Part shown: piece by piece, positions 28,901-40,888 of the stretch
How the letters are laid out: each line of letters begins with the position of its first letter
Position numbering within the stretch: the stretch's first letter is position 1
Assembly: GCA_017893485.1 (NCBI GenBank)
Contig: CM030361.1
Span: 138,278,461-138,342,460, forward strand
DNA from: Hemerocallis citrina
Taxonomy: Eukaryota; Streptophyta; Magnoliopsida; Asparagales; Asphodelaceae
Length of the DNA: 64,000 bases
Reading direction: 5' to 3'
The notes under the pieces: model-generated
Seen by the model: only the letters and a program-made list of their open reading frames with translations
What the model was told of the DNA's origin: nothing
Databases searched by the model: none
Made by a program: the position numbers and the translations under genes

Positions 28901-30839
28901 GACGAGTAAGACTCTGTGTGAGCATCGGTCCGCGTGTTTTACTGGGCTGTCGGCTTTCACTATATTGAGATACTGTGGCTCACTGGTCGACAAACTAATA
29001 AAATAACTAAGTGTAAATAAAAATGTGAGAGTAAAGAAAGTGGTTGTGAATGAAATGAATATGAAGAGATACGAGTTATGAGTTGTTACACCTTGGAATT
29101 GTGTCAAGGAACTACCTGCCCGCAATTTCTGTGGAAATGGTGGGAACTACCTGCCTTGGCATAATTCGCAGGGTGAGTTGGCATGATAGTGGTAATGATT
29201 AATGGAAACAAAGAATTAAATAAAGTGAAGATGAAAAGTAATTGAAGTGAATTAATAACCAAGCTATCGGCTTGAGATGTGATGTGATATTACCCAGACT
29301 ATGTGTTTGGGGTGTGGTGATTATTACCCAAGCTATCGGCTTTGGGGTGTGATATATTATTGCCCAAACTATACTTGGGATGTGGAGTATAAATTGTTAA
29401 GAATGAAAATGATATTAATGGTGACTTGAGATATAAGTGAAAATGATGATAAGATATATTACTTATAAGAATGAGAATTACTAAAGTGGTATAATGAGAG
29501 GAGAATGAGCTATAAAACATGTTTTTGATGCAATGAGTATAAGCGTTCTAATTATTGATATGTTAACGATGTGATGAAATGTGAGGGCATTGCAATGAGC
29601 AATAAGATGTTATATTTGCGTCATAAGACATGAATGAATGTGGTATTATGAGAATGGAAGCATATATGTAAGAAGTGATACTTGATATAAAATAATAAAA
29701 TAAATACTCGTATTATGAGATTGGTTATGAAAATGGGTATTAAAGAGAGTATGTTGTATTATGAGTTTGTATTCATATAAATGGTTATTAATGAAAGGAG
29801 TAATAACATCATGTAGTTATATTCATCTAATGCTATTATGACGATAATTGTGGAAAAATGAATATTTGGGTTAGAGAATTTAAATTGAAAAGGAATGGAT
29901 TGTTTGTGAATTCGTATTATGCGAATGTAAAATAAGGATGTATATATATACATGAGGTGGATGTGAAGCATATAGTGAAATGTGTGTAGTTATGGGTAAT
30001 TACATCGTTGGATGCAGATTCGAAGAGTAAATTGATATAAAATCGTATCGATGACATTTTTATGTTCAGATTTCAGGGTGTATCTTCTTAACTTGATGTT
30101 TGTAAGTTTAAATTATTGTCTTTATTCAATTTAATTCATTTATTAGATTAATGATTATACTCACACCAGAAATGGCTAACCCCTATTGTTTTCTGGGGGT
30201 TAGGGGGGTCCCTCCTTGAGGATGGACAACCCTAACTCTCCTGCAGGTTACTAGCAGCATGGGGAGGTAGTTATAGAGTTAAAAATTATATTTTGTTGAA
30301 ATGATAGATTATTTATGGATTTAGTATATAAAGAAACATGGACAGTTGATGTATTATTTTGTATTAAAGTGAACATATATAAATATAGTGTTGTGATGAG
30401 GGAAGAAAGCTCGTACCACCATGTTGTGGAGTATTGGGTTCTGTGTTTGGTTTTTGGAAAGTTTTTCTTTAGTTTTTCTATTACTTATATACGTTTTTAA
30501 AGGAAATTTATGGTTTTTAATTGATAATTAATATTATATTATGACCTTGGCCCCCAGAGCATGATATTTATGTTGCCTGTGTGATTCTGCTCATTTTGGC
30601 CTGGGGAGCCCATGATTATATTGCCTGTGTTGTGAGTTACGGAATTTAGAGCAGAATTCCGTAAGCCTTTTGTGTTTCGGGGCAGAAATTTCAGGGGAGA
30701 CTCTGCCAAAATTTTATTTGAATTATATATATATCTTAATTTATGATTAAAGTGATATAGAAATTGAAAGAATTGCATTTAGAGGTTTAGTTTTTCAAAA
30801 AAAAAATTAAAAAAATAAAATAAAATTTGGGGTGTTACA
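25947..30839 (+). mobile_element. E1: solo LTR (4.89 kb), TSD ACTTG
   Basis: It has termini TGTAACACC and GGTGTTACA, bounded by TSD ACTTG (25942-25946 and 30840-30844). The empty site is preserved in the 3' LTR of E2 near 36660. No PBS, coding domain or second LTR is inside, so it is a solo LTR of an element with an exceptionally long LTR. A leader-like region (26490-26664) ends in a donor-like AAG/GTAAGAA, and an exon-like block (27309-27373) lies between ttag and CAG/GTGAGTA. No protein-coding gene is evident. Confidence 0.9.
28689..28890 (+). repeat. 70-bp tandem repeat inside E1
   Basis: Units start 'gaggaagtaccc' at 28689, 28759 and 28829, with a shortened one at 28883. Related 'ctatcggcttggggtg' phrases recur at 28580-28650 and 29260-29390. 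Confidence 0.9.
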
Positions 30840-30844
30840 ACTTG

Positions 30845-31738
30845 GGCCCTGCAGGGGCGGAACTAGACCGACCCACTGCAACCTCCTTGGACGACGGACA
30901 ATCTATTGGGAGCTGGATGGGTACAAGGGTAGGATGCATGGTGAGGGATTGAACCCTACAATGAGGGGAGCCGAACTCCTTGGAAAGTATGTAGTATGGG
31001 ATGCATATGTTTCCATCGAAGTTAATTTTGGGAAAGTATGTAGTATGGGATGCATACGTTCCCAACTGAATTGCATTAGAGTAGGTGCATCTTGTGCATT
31101 CTTGTTTGTGCATTAGATTAGGCCATGCTTGGGTCTGGAACGCATGTAGTATGGGATGCATGCGGATCCAGATTTTCAAGTCTTGCTTGCTTTAGAATAA
31201 GCTTGTGATTGGTGCATTTAGTTGTTAGATCATGGCATACACGAGCACTTTTAGGATGCACGTTTCCTTTTCCATTCAAGATGGTTTGTGATTGCCAGTT
31301 TGGAGGATCGCTGTTATTATCAGTATTGCGTCAGTCGAAGTACTGACGTTCCCCACCTTTTAGGTACCGGTTCTACCTCTCGAGCAGGTGCAAGAGATAT
31401 CAGAGTCGCGCAGCAGAAGACTCAAGCCGAGGAGCAAATCCCAGGGAAGAAGATTGACCGTTCAGCAGAGCTTCGGCAGTGAGCCATCGACTGCCAGTCC
31501 GAGAGAAAGTTGTTAACTTTACAGAAAGGAGTGATGTATGTTTGTAATAAGATGTACTGAGTTTATGTAATTTGTATTCTTGTCAAGAACAAGATATTGG
31601 TTGTAATTAATGATGTAATGACTCATTTGGCAATAAAATGTTTTTAAATTTCCGTGTTATTACTGTGTTGAGATGCATTTGAAGACAGATTCTGGTGAGT
31701 ATCACGGATGTTCGGTAACGGGGATCCAGGGCGCTACA
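30845..31738 (+). repeat. 5' LTR of E2, second part
   Basis: It continues the LTR after E1 and matches 36664-37319 and 40633-40883. A phrase 'agtatgtagtatgggatgca' occurs twice (30985 and 31029) with a third variant near 31143. Confidence 0.92.
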
Positions 31739-31742
31739 GAAG

Positions 31743-31755
31743 TGGTATCAGAGCT
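31743..31755 (+). other. Primer-binding site of E2 (initiator Met tRNA)
   Basis: TGGTATCAGAGCT lies four bases after the LTR end at 31738 and matches the initiator Met tRNA complement in 12 of 13 positions. Confidence 0.9.
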
Positions 31756-32869
31756 GACTTCAAATTGCAGTATAACACGGTAGGAAATTAGACTTGAAGG
31801 CCAGATAAATTGATTCTAGTTGGCAGATATGATGATTATAAATCGTATGGTAGCGCTTACAACTTATGATTATGATCTTTCCTATATGTGAACCAGTCTC
31901 AGTTTACTTCATTTTACTGACAAGCTTGGAGCAGTCAAGTCCAAATGGTGTCTAGTCTGTTACCAGACATTAGTGGAGGCAAACAGAACATTATGTGTCT
32001 GTGATTCCAAAACTAAACCCTGGCTATATTTTACAGATGGTGTTCGAAGATATCTTCATCCAGGATGGGTTAGTAACAGTAGGTGAGCCAATACCTATAA
32101 GAAAAATGATGACGATGGAGGAAGAAATGAGGGAAGTGCTACAGAAGACTGAAGGTGAGAAGAACTCACCTCCACCATCGCTAGACCCAACTGCGGAGCA
32201 GCAGAGGATAGCCATCGGGTATCTGGAAATGAAAAGGCTAGGGAAACGTAGGGACAAGGCGATCGGGCACAGCAGCAGATCGAATTTCATCAGGCACAGA
32301 TAACACAACTAAAGAAAGGACGAAAGCAGCTTCAAGTCGGTATGCACCAGAGATGGTCCAGGAGGAAGCAAAGAAAGCCCAGAGATTTGAGCAAGGGCTT
32401 AGGCCCGGACTGAGGTGGAGGATGGTTCCGTTAGGCATTCACCGATTCGACAAGCTAGTAAGGCGAGCTGCGGTAACCGAAATGGACATGAGACAGAGTC
32501 ATGGTGAGGCCAAGGTGAAGAAAAAGTGTGAAGTGGTACATGGTCTAGAATAGTAATATATTTTGTTAGTTGCATTTCTTGCTAGCCATGAATGGCAAAT
32601 TTGTATTGTGTTCTGTAGCAAGATATTATGACTTCTATAAAGCATGAAAGTTTTCATGGGCATTTGATCATCTCGTGTCTTGCGATTATTTATTTGAGTG
32701 TTTGGGATAAGGCATAAAACTGAATTTTTTCCTTCTCCTTGGTAAGCCTCGTTTTCTTCTAAGGAGGGAGTGGTCACCGACCCTCACGTAGTGCAACCGA
32801 GAGCTAGATGATATTCTGAGAACTTGACTTAGGCGCTAGAAGGAGATGTGATGGAGCAAGAACGATCGT
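31756..32869 (+). other. Internal region of E2, no recognisable gag or pol
   Basis: A 102-codon frame (31995-32303) is hydrophilic and charged near its middle (MTMEEEMREVL), but I recognise no domain. It could be a vestige of gag or chance. There is no zinc knuckle, protease or RT motif. Confidence 0.5.
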
Positions 32870-33740
32870 GAGTAGAAAGGCTCCATAATGACCTACAGAG
32901 TGAGAAGTTCCTGAGTATTCCAGACGAGGGATAAAATAGGCCCCATAATGATCTGTGGAGAAGGAATTGGTCTCCATTATTCCGAGGACGATAGCAATAC
33001 TCATGGAAAAGTCGTGTATGACGTTGACTCCATATTGATCCACGGAGTGAGAAGTTCCTCAGTATTCCAGACGATGGATGAAATAGGCCCCATAATGATC
33101 TGTGGAGTAGGAATTGGTCTCCATTATTCCAAGGACGAGAGCAGGATACATGAATAGGATTATGTGACGTTGGCTCCATAATGATCCACGGAGTGAGAAG
33201 TTCCTCAGTATTCCAGATGAGGGATGAAATAGGCCCTATAATGATCCGTGGAGTAGGAATTGGTCTCCATATTCCAAGGACGAGAGTAGCATACACGAAT
33301 AGGATTGTGTGACGTTGGCTCCATAATGATCCACGGAGTGAGAAGTTCCTCAGTATTCCAGACAAGGGATGAAATAGGCCCCATAATAATCTGTGGAGTA
33401 GGAATTGGTCTCCATTATTCCGAGGACGAGAGCAACACTCATGGGAAGGATTGTGTGACGTTGGCTACATAATGATCCACGGAGTGAGAAGTTCCTCAGT
33501 ATTCCAGACGAGGGATGAAATAGGCTCTATAATGATCTGTGGAGTAGGAATTGGTCTCCATTATTCCAAGGACGATAGCAAAACTCATGAAGAGTTCGTG
33601 TGGTGAGGGCTCCAGAATAATCCGTAGAGCGAGATATTCCCTAGTATTTTCGCAACGTGGGACGAATAGACCCCAGAAAGTTTGATGAAGAGGGATTGAT
33701 CTCCAGTAGTTCAGGACGAGAGAAACACGCCCCAAGGTGA
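32870..33740 (+). repeat. 146-bp tandem repeat, about 5.5 copies, in the E2 internal region
   Basis: The phrase 'gagtgagaagttcct' starts at 32898, 33045, 33191, 33336 and 33482, with a degenerate copy at 33627. That gives periods of 145-147 bp. Each unit also contains 'aggaattggtctccat'. The arrays lie upstream of the polypurine tract. Confidence 0.95.
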
Positions 33741-33970
33741 TTCATCCCCAGTAGGGTGGATACGGGATGCGGCATGCCCCAAAATGATCCACATGATGAG
33801 ATTGATCTCCGGGATGGAAGAGTGCGTTGAGCACTTGAGGCTTGGGAGCCGGTATTGAGCACTCTAAGAGTGAGTTTCGAGGGTGTTCCTCGAGGAATTG
33901 GTGACAGAACGATTCTAAGGAGTGTCTGCTATTTGTGCCCCTAGCGTCGTTCTGGGGATAGAATGATTCT

Positions 33971-33983
33971 AAGGAGGGAGTGA
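33971..33983 (+). other. Polypurine tract of E2
   Basis: Aaggagggagtga directly precedes the 3' LTR start TGTAACACCCC at 33984. An identical 'aaggaggga' block occurs at 32761, which may be an earlier duplicate. Confidence 0.8.
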
Positions 33984-36900
33984 TGTAACACCCCATATTG
34001 TACGCTACCTGAATATATATATAGGTATGTATGTATATTGTCTGTATGCGTGCACTTGATTGTAGTATTATGGGTCGATTTTGCTATCATGGTGTATGGT
34101 TAGGGTTACAGGATGGTTCATGGGAGGATTGTATTCTAAAAGATGCACGAGAACGAGGAAGACCGATACTAGTATAACTGCTAGTTTTCGGTACGACGCC
34201 CATGAAAATATAACATTGTATGATACTACAGTGGATATATGTTGTGTGCTCTCGATAAACCTCTCATCTCGCACTCGTAGGAACCCATTTAAGCTGATTT
34301 GGGCAGCCATCACAACAACCACCAAAACCATGGGCTAGAAGCCATAGTTTTGATCCAAACCACCTACAAACCTACCCTACTACCCCCTAGTTCAAAACCA
34401 GCCCATATCCCTTCTCTTCTCCATCATTTATCCACTCCATTCCCCCTCCTTTGCTCTAGAAAATTCAGAACACAACTAAAGAAAAAAAAAGTAGAGAAAG
34501 AAAGAAGAAAAGAGCTTGAAGAAGGGATTCAAGGAAGGAAGCTTGAGAAGATCATTCCTCTACTACAACAAAGGGTGGGGAGTTTCTCTAAACCTTCATT
34601 TCTTGTCTTTTAATTTATTTTTCTTGCATGCATGTATGATAGGATGTACTAGGGTGATCATCTAAGAGTTGAAAGTTGAAGTCAGAATTGAACTAAAAAA
34701 ACTGATTCGGAGTGTCATTTTGTGGATTTTTCCGAAAGCAAAATACTAATAATTAGACCATAAAATTTTAAGGGTTTGTTCATATATGTTTTTAGAATGC
34801 TCATGATTTATTTCAGATTTTTTTTAGGTCAGATATTTTAATAAAATCGTAAGATGCAACTGTATCGTAAGGCAGATTCAGCAAATGATAAACAGAATGG
34901 CTGATGTTGTAGGAATTTTCACTGTTTAGTGAAGCATGCTATTGATCTGAAATTTTTACCCTATGTTCCTGCATGCATGTAGATTCTGCACAAAAGCCAG
35001 AAAATTATTTGGATGAGTTTATAGTCTTGAGCAAAATCGAGCTTTAATCAGTAGTTGAAGCTGAACTAAAGAACTTGATGGTTTCTGAGCTAAATTGAAA
35101 TAGATAGAACTCACTGTATATTTGGAATTTTGACATGAGGTCTTTTGCATATTGTTTAGTATGACCTCTAGTTTCATCACCATGAATTTTATGTCATTTG
35201 GACAAGTACGGAATTTATTATGATTTTAGGAGTATGCACTGTGCTGGTTTCAGACAGTTTTGATATCGTGTATAGATTGGGCATTTGAGACTCTTTAAAA
35301 GCATATTTTGAGAACCTGATTCATTAGAGATTTGTAGTAGACACCTGGATCTTTCCAACAAGACCAATTTGAGGCAATTCTAGTAAAGGGTTGATTTACT
35401 GTGATTTTTGTAAGACTGGACAGAGACCTAGAGTGGATCTAAGTGCTCTAAATTGGAGAGACCCATTGTGAGAATTGGTGCATCGGTAAGAGATGCGTGT
35501 GTTAGGGTGACTTAATGGTATAATTTGGACTCATTATCAACTAGAAAGTTGTTGAGGATACTCACACCCTTCTATAGAAATTGGGTTTGTGACGTTCTGA
35601 CGAATGAGTAAAGTTTTGTGCTACTGGTAAGGTGCAGCCCATGCACAGGAAGCACGCAAGTTGAAGCTTGAGAGGATATTTTGAGGACTTAGATGGTTGA
35701 ATTTAAGTTCATGATCAACTAGGAAGTTGTAGCCTAGGATCTCACTGTTCCACATTGGGCTCGTACACTCCAATCGGAGTTGTATCGAGAGAGTTATGAC
35801 CATTTTAAGTTTCGGGCCGAAACCCGTGGGTCGCTTAGTCTTAGTTTTGACTAAGGGTTGTGAGGACATTTCCCTTGTGTGTTACCAGAGTCGATGACTC
35901 TTGTCTAGGGATGGTTGATGTCTTTTATTGAGGAGGTTGACTCCCACAGTGGGATGTGTGACTCGAGTTAGTCACTAGGGTAAGGGATACCCTGCACCCA
36001 TCAACCCTACAATATAAACTTCTGCCAAGCATAGGACGTCTAAGCGTGCCAGTGAGATAAGTTCACAAGGGCGAATATACATTCACAGCCGGGGCCGCGG
36101 CAAGTGTAGGCCATAATGCTGGACAATTCCAAGCCGGGAAAGTGGCGAACCGGACCGGTATTGCCAGGGGCCAGAGGTTGATAGGTAAGTGTGGATGCAG
36201 TTCATTCTTACCCAAAGTAATTAGAGTAAGGCAGGGGTTAGAATGGTTTATTAAGGGGTTGGAAAATTGCATTAGTCCTAGTAAACCATAGTCGGTATTG
36301 TACCTTCTTGTCGTAGGGATACATTTTCGGCACTCATGGATTGAGTCCTCGGCTCGTATCTTGGTCTGTTGATTCCCAAAGCTTTGCCGAAGTAAGGTAC
36401 GGGAGGCTCGGAGGATTTGACCTCCCGAGTTGCTCACGTCCCTATGCACGAGTTTTTGTGTATATATAAGTTCATGAATCGATTTGGGGTGAACACACAC
36501 GCGTATTTGTGTTTTTGGCATATATAAGTTCATGACTCGATCTTGGGATGAACACGCATACGGAAGTCCATAGGGGACGTTGGAAATCAAATGGTCATGG
36601 GATCGGATTCAACGCGGCTTTCTAAGGTGGTCCGTACGCGGGTACCAACTGGTGGTGACTACTTGGGCACTGCAGGGGCAGAACTAGACCGACCCACTGC
36701 AACCTCCTTGGGCGACGGAAAATCTATTGGGAACTGGATGGGTACAAGGATAGGATGCATGGCGGGGAATTGAACCATACAATGAGGAGAGACAAACTCC
36801 TTGAAAAGTATGTAGTATGGGATGCATACGTTTCCATCGAAGTTGATTTTGGGAAAGTATGTAGTATGGGATGCATACGTTCCCAACTGAATTGCATTAG

Positions 36901-37319
36901 AGTAGCCGCAACGTGTGGATTCTTGTTTGTGCATTAGATTAGGCCATGCTTGGGTCTGGAACGCATGTAGTATGGGATGCATGCGGATCCAGATTTCCAA
37001 GTCTTGCTTGCTTTAGAATAGGCTTGTGATTCATGCATTTAGTTGTTAGATCATGGCATTCACGAGCACTACACAATTTAGGATGCACGTTTCTTTTTCC
37101 ATTCATGATGGTTTGTGATTACCAGTTTGGAGGATCGCTGTAATTATCAGTATTGTGCCAGTCGAAGTACTGACGTTCCCCACCTTTTAGGTACCGGTTC
37201 TACCTCTCGAGCAGGTGCAAGAGACATAGAGTCGCGCAGCAGAAGACTCAAGCCGAGGAGCAAATCCCAGGGAAGAAGATTGACCGTTCAGCAGAGCTTC
37301 GGCAGTGAGCCATCGACTG
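33984..37319 (+). repeat. 3' LTR of E2, first part
   Basis: Homologous to 23267-25946 plus 30845-31496. It contains the intact junction 'acttgggcactgcag' where E1 inserted in the other LTR. It is cut at 37319 by E4 and resumes at 40633-40883. Confidence 0.93.
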
Positions 37320-38888
37320 TGTAACACCTCGAATTCCAAATACAACTGAATTCGAGATTCCACAGGATCTTTACACTTCTTTCATACAATTTTACAAGGA
37401 ATTTAAAACTTTTTACTTTACATCAGAGTTACAAGAAATCTTTATACTTTACATTTTTACAGCGGAAGCAAAATTACAACATTAAATGAAATTACAACAG
37501 CATTTGAATAATCTCTAAGCATCAGTTCTCCTTTATTCTTTATCTTGTCATTTATCCTGCATACAAAACTGTGGGTACGTCAGTTTATTCAATTGACGAA
37601 TATTATACACAGCCATTCTCTCTATACCGGAAACAGTATATTGATTTTCCATACTTAACAAACACAAACTTGTTCACATATCAAACTAAGGGGAATATCT
37701 TATTGATGTTGTATTGTGATTGTGCACTTAGTCCTTAATGCAGTTATTTATATTACATGACACTAATGCGCACTTGTTCGGATTCTATGCATCCCATACT
37801 ACATAGGTCCGAGGGCAAGCCTCTTAATCGTTCTTCATCTTGTAGGGTTCAATTTCTCGTCATGACTTAATCTACTACTGTAACTACGGTAAGTATCCTA
37901 GATGATCGATGAGTACGAGCTCATGTACAGAAAAACTGGAGGGGAATCCCACGTCATGTCACGATGCATCATGAAGACAACCTATGGACAATTCAGCCTC
38001 CTTCATGGCACACGATCCTCTCGCAGTCACCAAACACCCCACAAGCATCACCAAGATCCCGATAATTCCGGAGTAGTGCCCACGTCATGTCACGACGCAT
38101 CATGAAGACAAACTGTGAATCACACCCACATCGTAAACACGAGGCCCTCATACTTGTATTTTTCTCTCACTTTCAACACCTCTTCACTATGTACTAATTC
38201 TTAATTTAATGAAATCATGAACAAAATCAATCTCTTAGAGTCAGCCCTCTCACCAATACCGGTCTTATTTCTTTCATTTCACAATGACCCAACTTGGTCT
38301 TTTCACTTTCAATTGTCATATCTCATTACTTTCAATTGCCGGTATGGGTTTTGGCTACACCCTAATTTTCAATTTTAATTCACAAATTCACATGTTTGAG
38401 TTGTCATACTCAAGAACATTTCTCTTTTCCAATTACATGATTTCCAATCCTTTCATGAATCAATTATCATACATGGAGCTCAATCATAACTCATGCATTC
38501 CATCAACAACATTTATTTTCACATTAAAATCATATCACGAAAGCATCTAGTCAAATGAATATTCATAATAACACCATTGTCATGCTACTCTTTTAACAAA
38601 ATAATCCATACAAGAATTCACAGTTATGTTCTCTTTCCAATCATTTTCTCTTTTCAATACTTATCTTAATCACCCCGTGAACTCACGCATTTTTATGAAA
38701 TTATACAAGTAAGAAACCATAGTTTCGAATACAATTTTACTTCCAAAATACACTTTATTTCATTCCAATAACTCCCAATAAATTTTCATAAATTGTATTT
38801 GATTTTAGAATAATAACCGTATTTTTTTCGAAATTTTTATACATCAAGAAAACCCCCAAAATCAAACTATATAAAAAAAAATGCATTC

Positions 38889-38962
38889 TGGCCACACCCA
38901 AAATCGAACCCGCAACCTCTAAGAAGACAGCCGCACACGCTAGCCACTAGGCCATTTGCGCT
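38889..38962 (-). ncRNA. tRNA-like sequence inside E4
   Basis: On the minus strand an A-box-like TGGCCTAGTGGC (38943-38954) and a B-box-like GGTTCGATTTT (38900-38910) are separated by 32 bases, which is normal tRNA spacing. It is degenerate, and I do not claim a functional tRNA. It may be a tRNA or SINE remnant, or an internal Pol III promoter in the LTR. A second A-box-like TAGCTCAAGTGG lies at 39105-39116. Confidence 0.45.
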
Positions 38963-40063
38963 CAACGATATGAAAGGGAGACGGAGCGTTTTATACACTC
39001 TGTTCGATGTTGGGTATTTTTAAAATGCACACAAAAAGAAGGGTGAACACAGCGACCACAGAGCCACACACCCGCGCTACAATAGCGCCAGAGAGGCCTA
39101 CCGACCACTTGAGCTATGTGTTCAGGTTGTCATAACTACAGATCAAATTCTATATAACTCTGTTCTCTGTTTCATTAATTAATTTCGATGTTCAAAAGCT
39201 CTTATCTTTGTTTTGCTTGCACAAAAAACCATGTAAATCTCCAGAATGTATATTTTAACTTAAATTAATACCCCAGTATTTTTAAAATAATTTTTTAGCA
39301 ATTAAAATACACATTTCACATACAATAATTTAATTTCCATACTACTCATGTCATAGTTTAATTTTGACATTTCTCAAATACAAATTGGTATTAAAAATTC
39401 ACATTATAACTATAACTCTCTGTTTTTCCCTTTTTCATAAACCCAAATGGATAGGATAATTTTATTCATTTGAACCAATATCACGATAGTCCATTTGTAC
39501 GCAAAACAATAATTTCATTTACTAGCATTTCGTACTCACTTTGGACATTATCAACAATCCCAATTCAATATTTCCATAACTACAAGCAATTTACACACAA
39601 TGTTAAGATTCATAACAAGTTAACATGCAATCTATCGAGCATTCATTTAATCAACTAGCAAGTCCTTTTTCAAATTAAGTGTATTCTTATTAGTTTCTTT
39701 CATGCATCATTATTTCAATACTCTAGCACGGAATCTAAATTAAAAGTATAGAAAAACTACTCACCTAATTTGGAGAGAAAAACCACACAACGCCTCCTAA
39801 ACGAAAGAGCCATTCTCCTCCTAGATTGAGCTTGCCCAAACGAGTGCTTCTCCTTGCTCCTAGTGCAAACCCGAGAGCTCCCAAGTGTGATGCTGAGCCA
39901 CCTTGCTTGTAGCCGGCCTCCTTGAATGCAAGCACACCCAACTCTCAATCTCTCAATCTTTTATTCTCACTTCCTACTAACAATCTACTACTAATAATTG
40001 TATTCTTTCACTATAGGTTTGGATAATGAAGAGTACAAAAATAACTAGGCTGGGGGGGAGGGG

Positions 40064-40073
40064 ATATTTATAC
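40064..40073 (-). promoter_or_regulatory. TATA-like box of E4 LTR
   Basis: Minus-strand GTATAAATAT is followed by a C-rich run and a leader of about 300 bases that ends in a donor-like site. The position corresponds to the TATA-like motif of E5 near 45655. Confidence 0.5.
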
Positions 40074-40632
40074 AAAATTTTGGGACAAATAGAAGGCTAG
40101 GATTGATCTAGGAGTTAAGGAACAAAGGCTAGGATTCAAAGGGAAGTTGTAGTAACCAACCATGACTACAAAAACCACCTCCCACAACTCCACTCTCTCT
40201 TTTCTTCCCTCCCATGTCATCCGGCCACAAATAGGTGCACAAACATGTGCATGTGTAATGCACGTGTTCCCCATAGTTCCCTATTTTAAAAGTTGTACAT
40301 TTTATTTATTATAAAAATAATCTAAAAATTTGTCTACATTAAAAGTTGTAATAAAAAGGAAAATAAACTCATGGGCTTTTATTTAATGGGCCAAAATAGC
40401 TTAAAATAAATTAAATTGGGCTAAAAATAAAAGAATACTTATGTTTGTTTTTAAAAAAATGGGCTTTAATAAAACAATAGAAAAGCATATATATATGTAT
40501 GTATACTCATTTGTCCATGTAATGAAAATAATTATAAAAATTTCATACTGCAAAATTGCACGTGCACAATACGTACAAATTAATAATACAAAATAAAAAT
40601 TTCATAAATGAAAATCAGGGTATTACAGACTG

Positions 40633-40883
40633 CCAGTCCGAGAGAAAGTTGTTAACTTTACATAAAGGAGTGATGTATGTTTGTAATAATATGTACTTAC
40701 TGAGTTTATGTAATTCGTATTCTTGTCAAGAACAAGACATTGGTTGTAATCAATGATGTAATGACTCATTTAGCAATAAAAAGTTTTTAAATTTTCGTGT
40801 TATTACTTTGTTGAGATGCATTTGAAGACAAAGATTCTGGTGAGTGTCACGGATGTCCGGTAACGGAGATCCTGGGCGCTACA
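40633..40883 (+). repeat. 3' LTR of E2, second part
   Basis: Matches 31488-31738 and ends at GGGCGCTACA, followed by the TSD CCAAA. Confidence 0.92.
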
Positions 40884-40888
40884 CCAAA

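Larger units (their letters stand above)
37320..40627 (-). mobile_element. E4: solo LTR (3.31 kb), TSD GACTG
   Basis: It starts tgtaacacctcgaattcc and ends gtattaca, with TSD GACTG (37315-37319 and 40628-40632). The empty site is seen at 31484-31496. It is the same family as E5. Sense is taken as minus from the TATA-like and leader signals: TATAAATA on the minus strand at about 40065-40072, then a C-rich tract, a leader, and AG/GTGAGTA at 39764. tRNA-like boxes lie at 38889-39120. No coding domain is present. Confidence 0.9.
23267..40883 (+). mobile_element. E2: long-LTR retrotransposon without gag-pol (9.4 kb without insertions), TSD CCAAA
   Basis: It begins TGTAACACCCC and ends GGGCGCTACA, with TSD CCAAA (23262-23266 and 40884-40888). 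The uninterrupted target is visible in the sister LTR of E3 near 17884. 5' LTR: 23267-31738 (3.57 kb without E1). 3' LTR: 33984-40883 (3.59 kb without E4). The internal region is only 2.25 kb, with an initiator-Met primer-binding site, a polypurine tract and a tandem repeat but no pol. The LTR style and tRNA primer fit a Ty3/gypsy (possibly Tekay-like) non-autonomous derivative; that lineage is an inference. Confidence 0.93.

Noticed and set aside
25947..30839. E1 as a DNA transposon with 9-bp inverted termini (TGTAACACC/GGTGTTACA)
   Set aside because: The 5-bp TSD, TG...CA ends and kinship in style with the LTRs of E2, E4 and E5 fit a solo LTR better. Short inverted ends are normal for LTRs.
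23580..34613. Conserved 104-codon ORF in both E2 LTRs as a gene
   Set aside because: It lies in the purine-rich leader of the LTR and is preserved simply because the LTRs are nearly identical.
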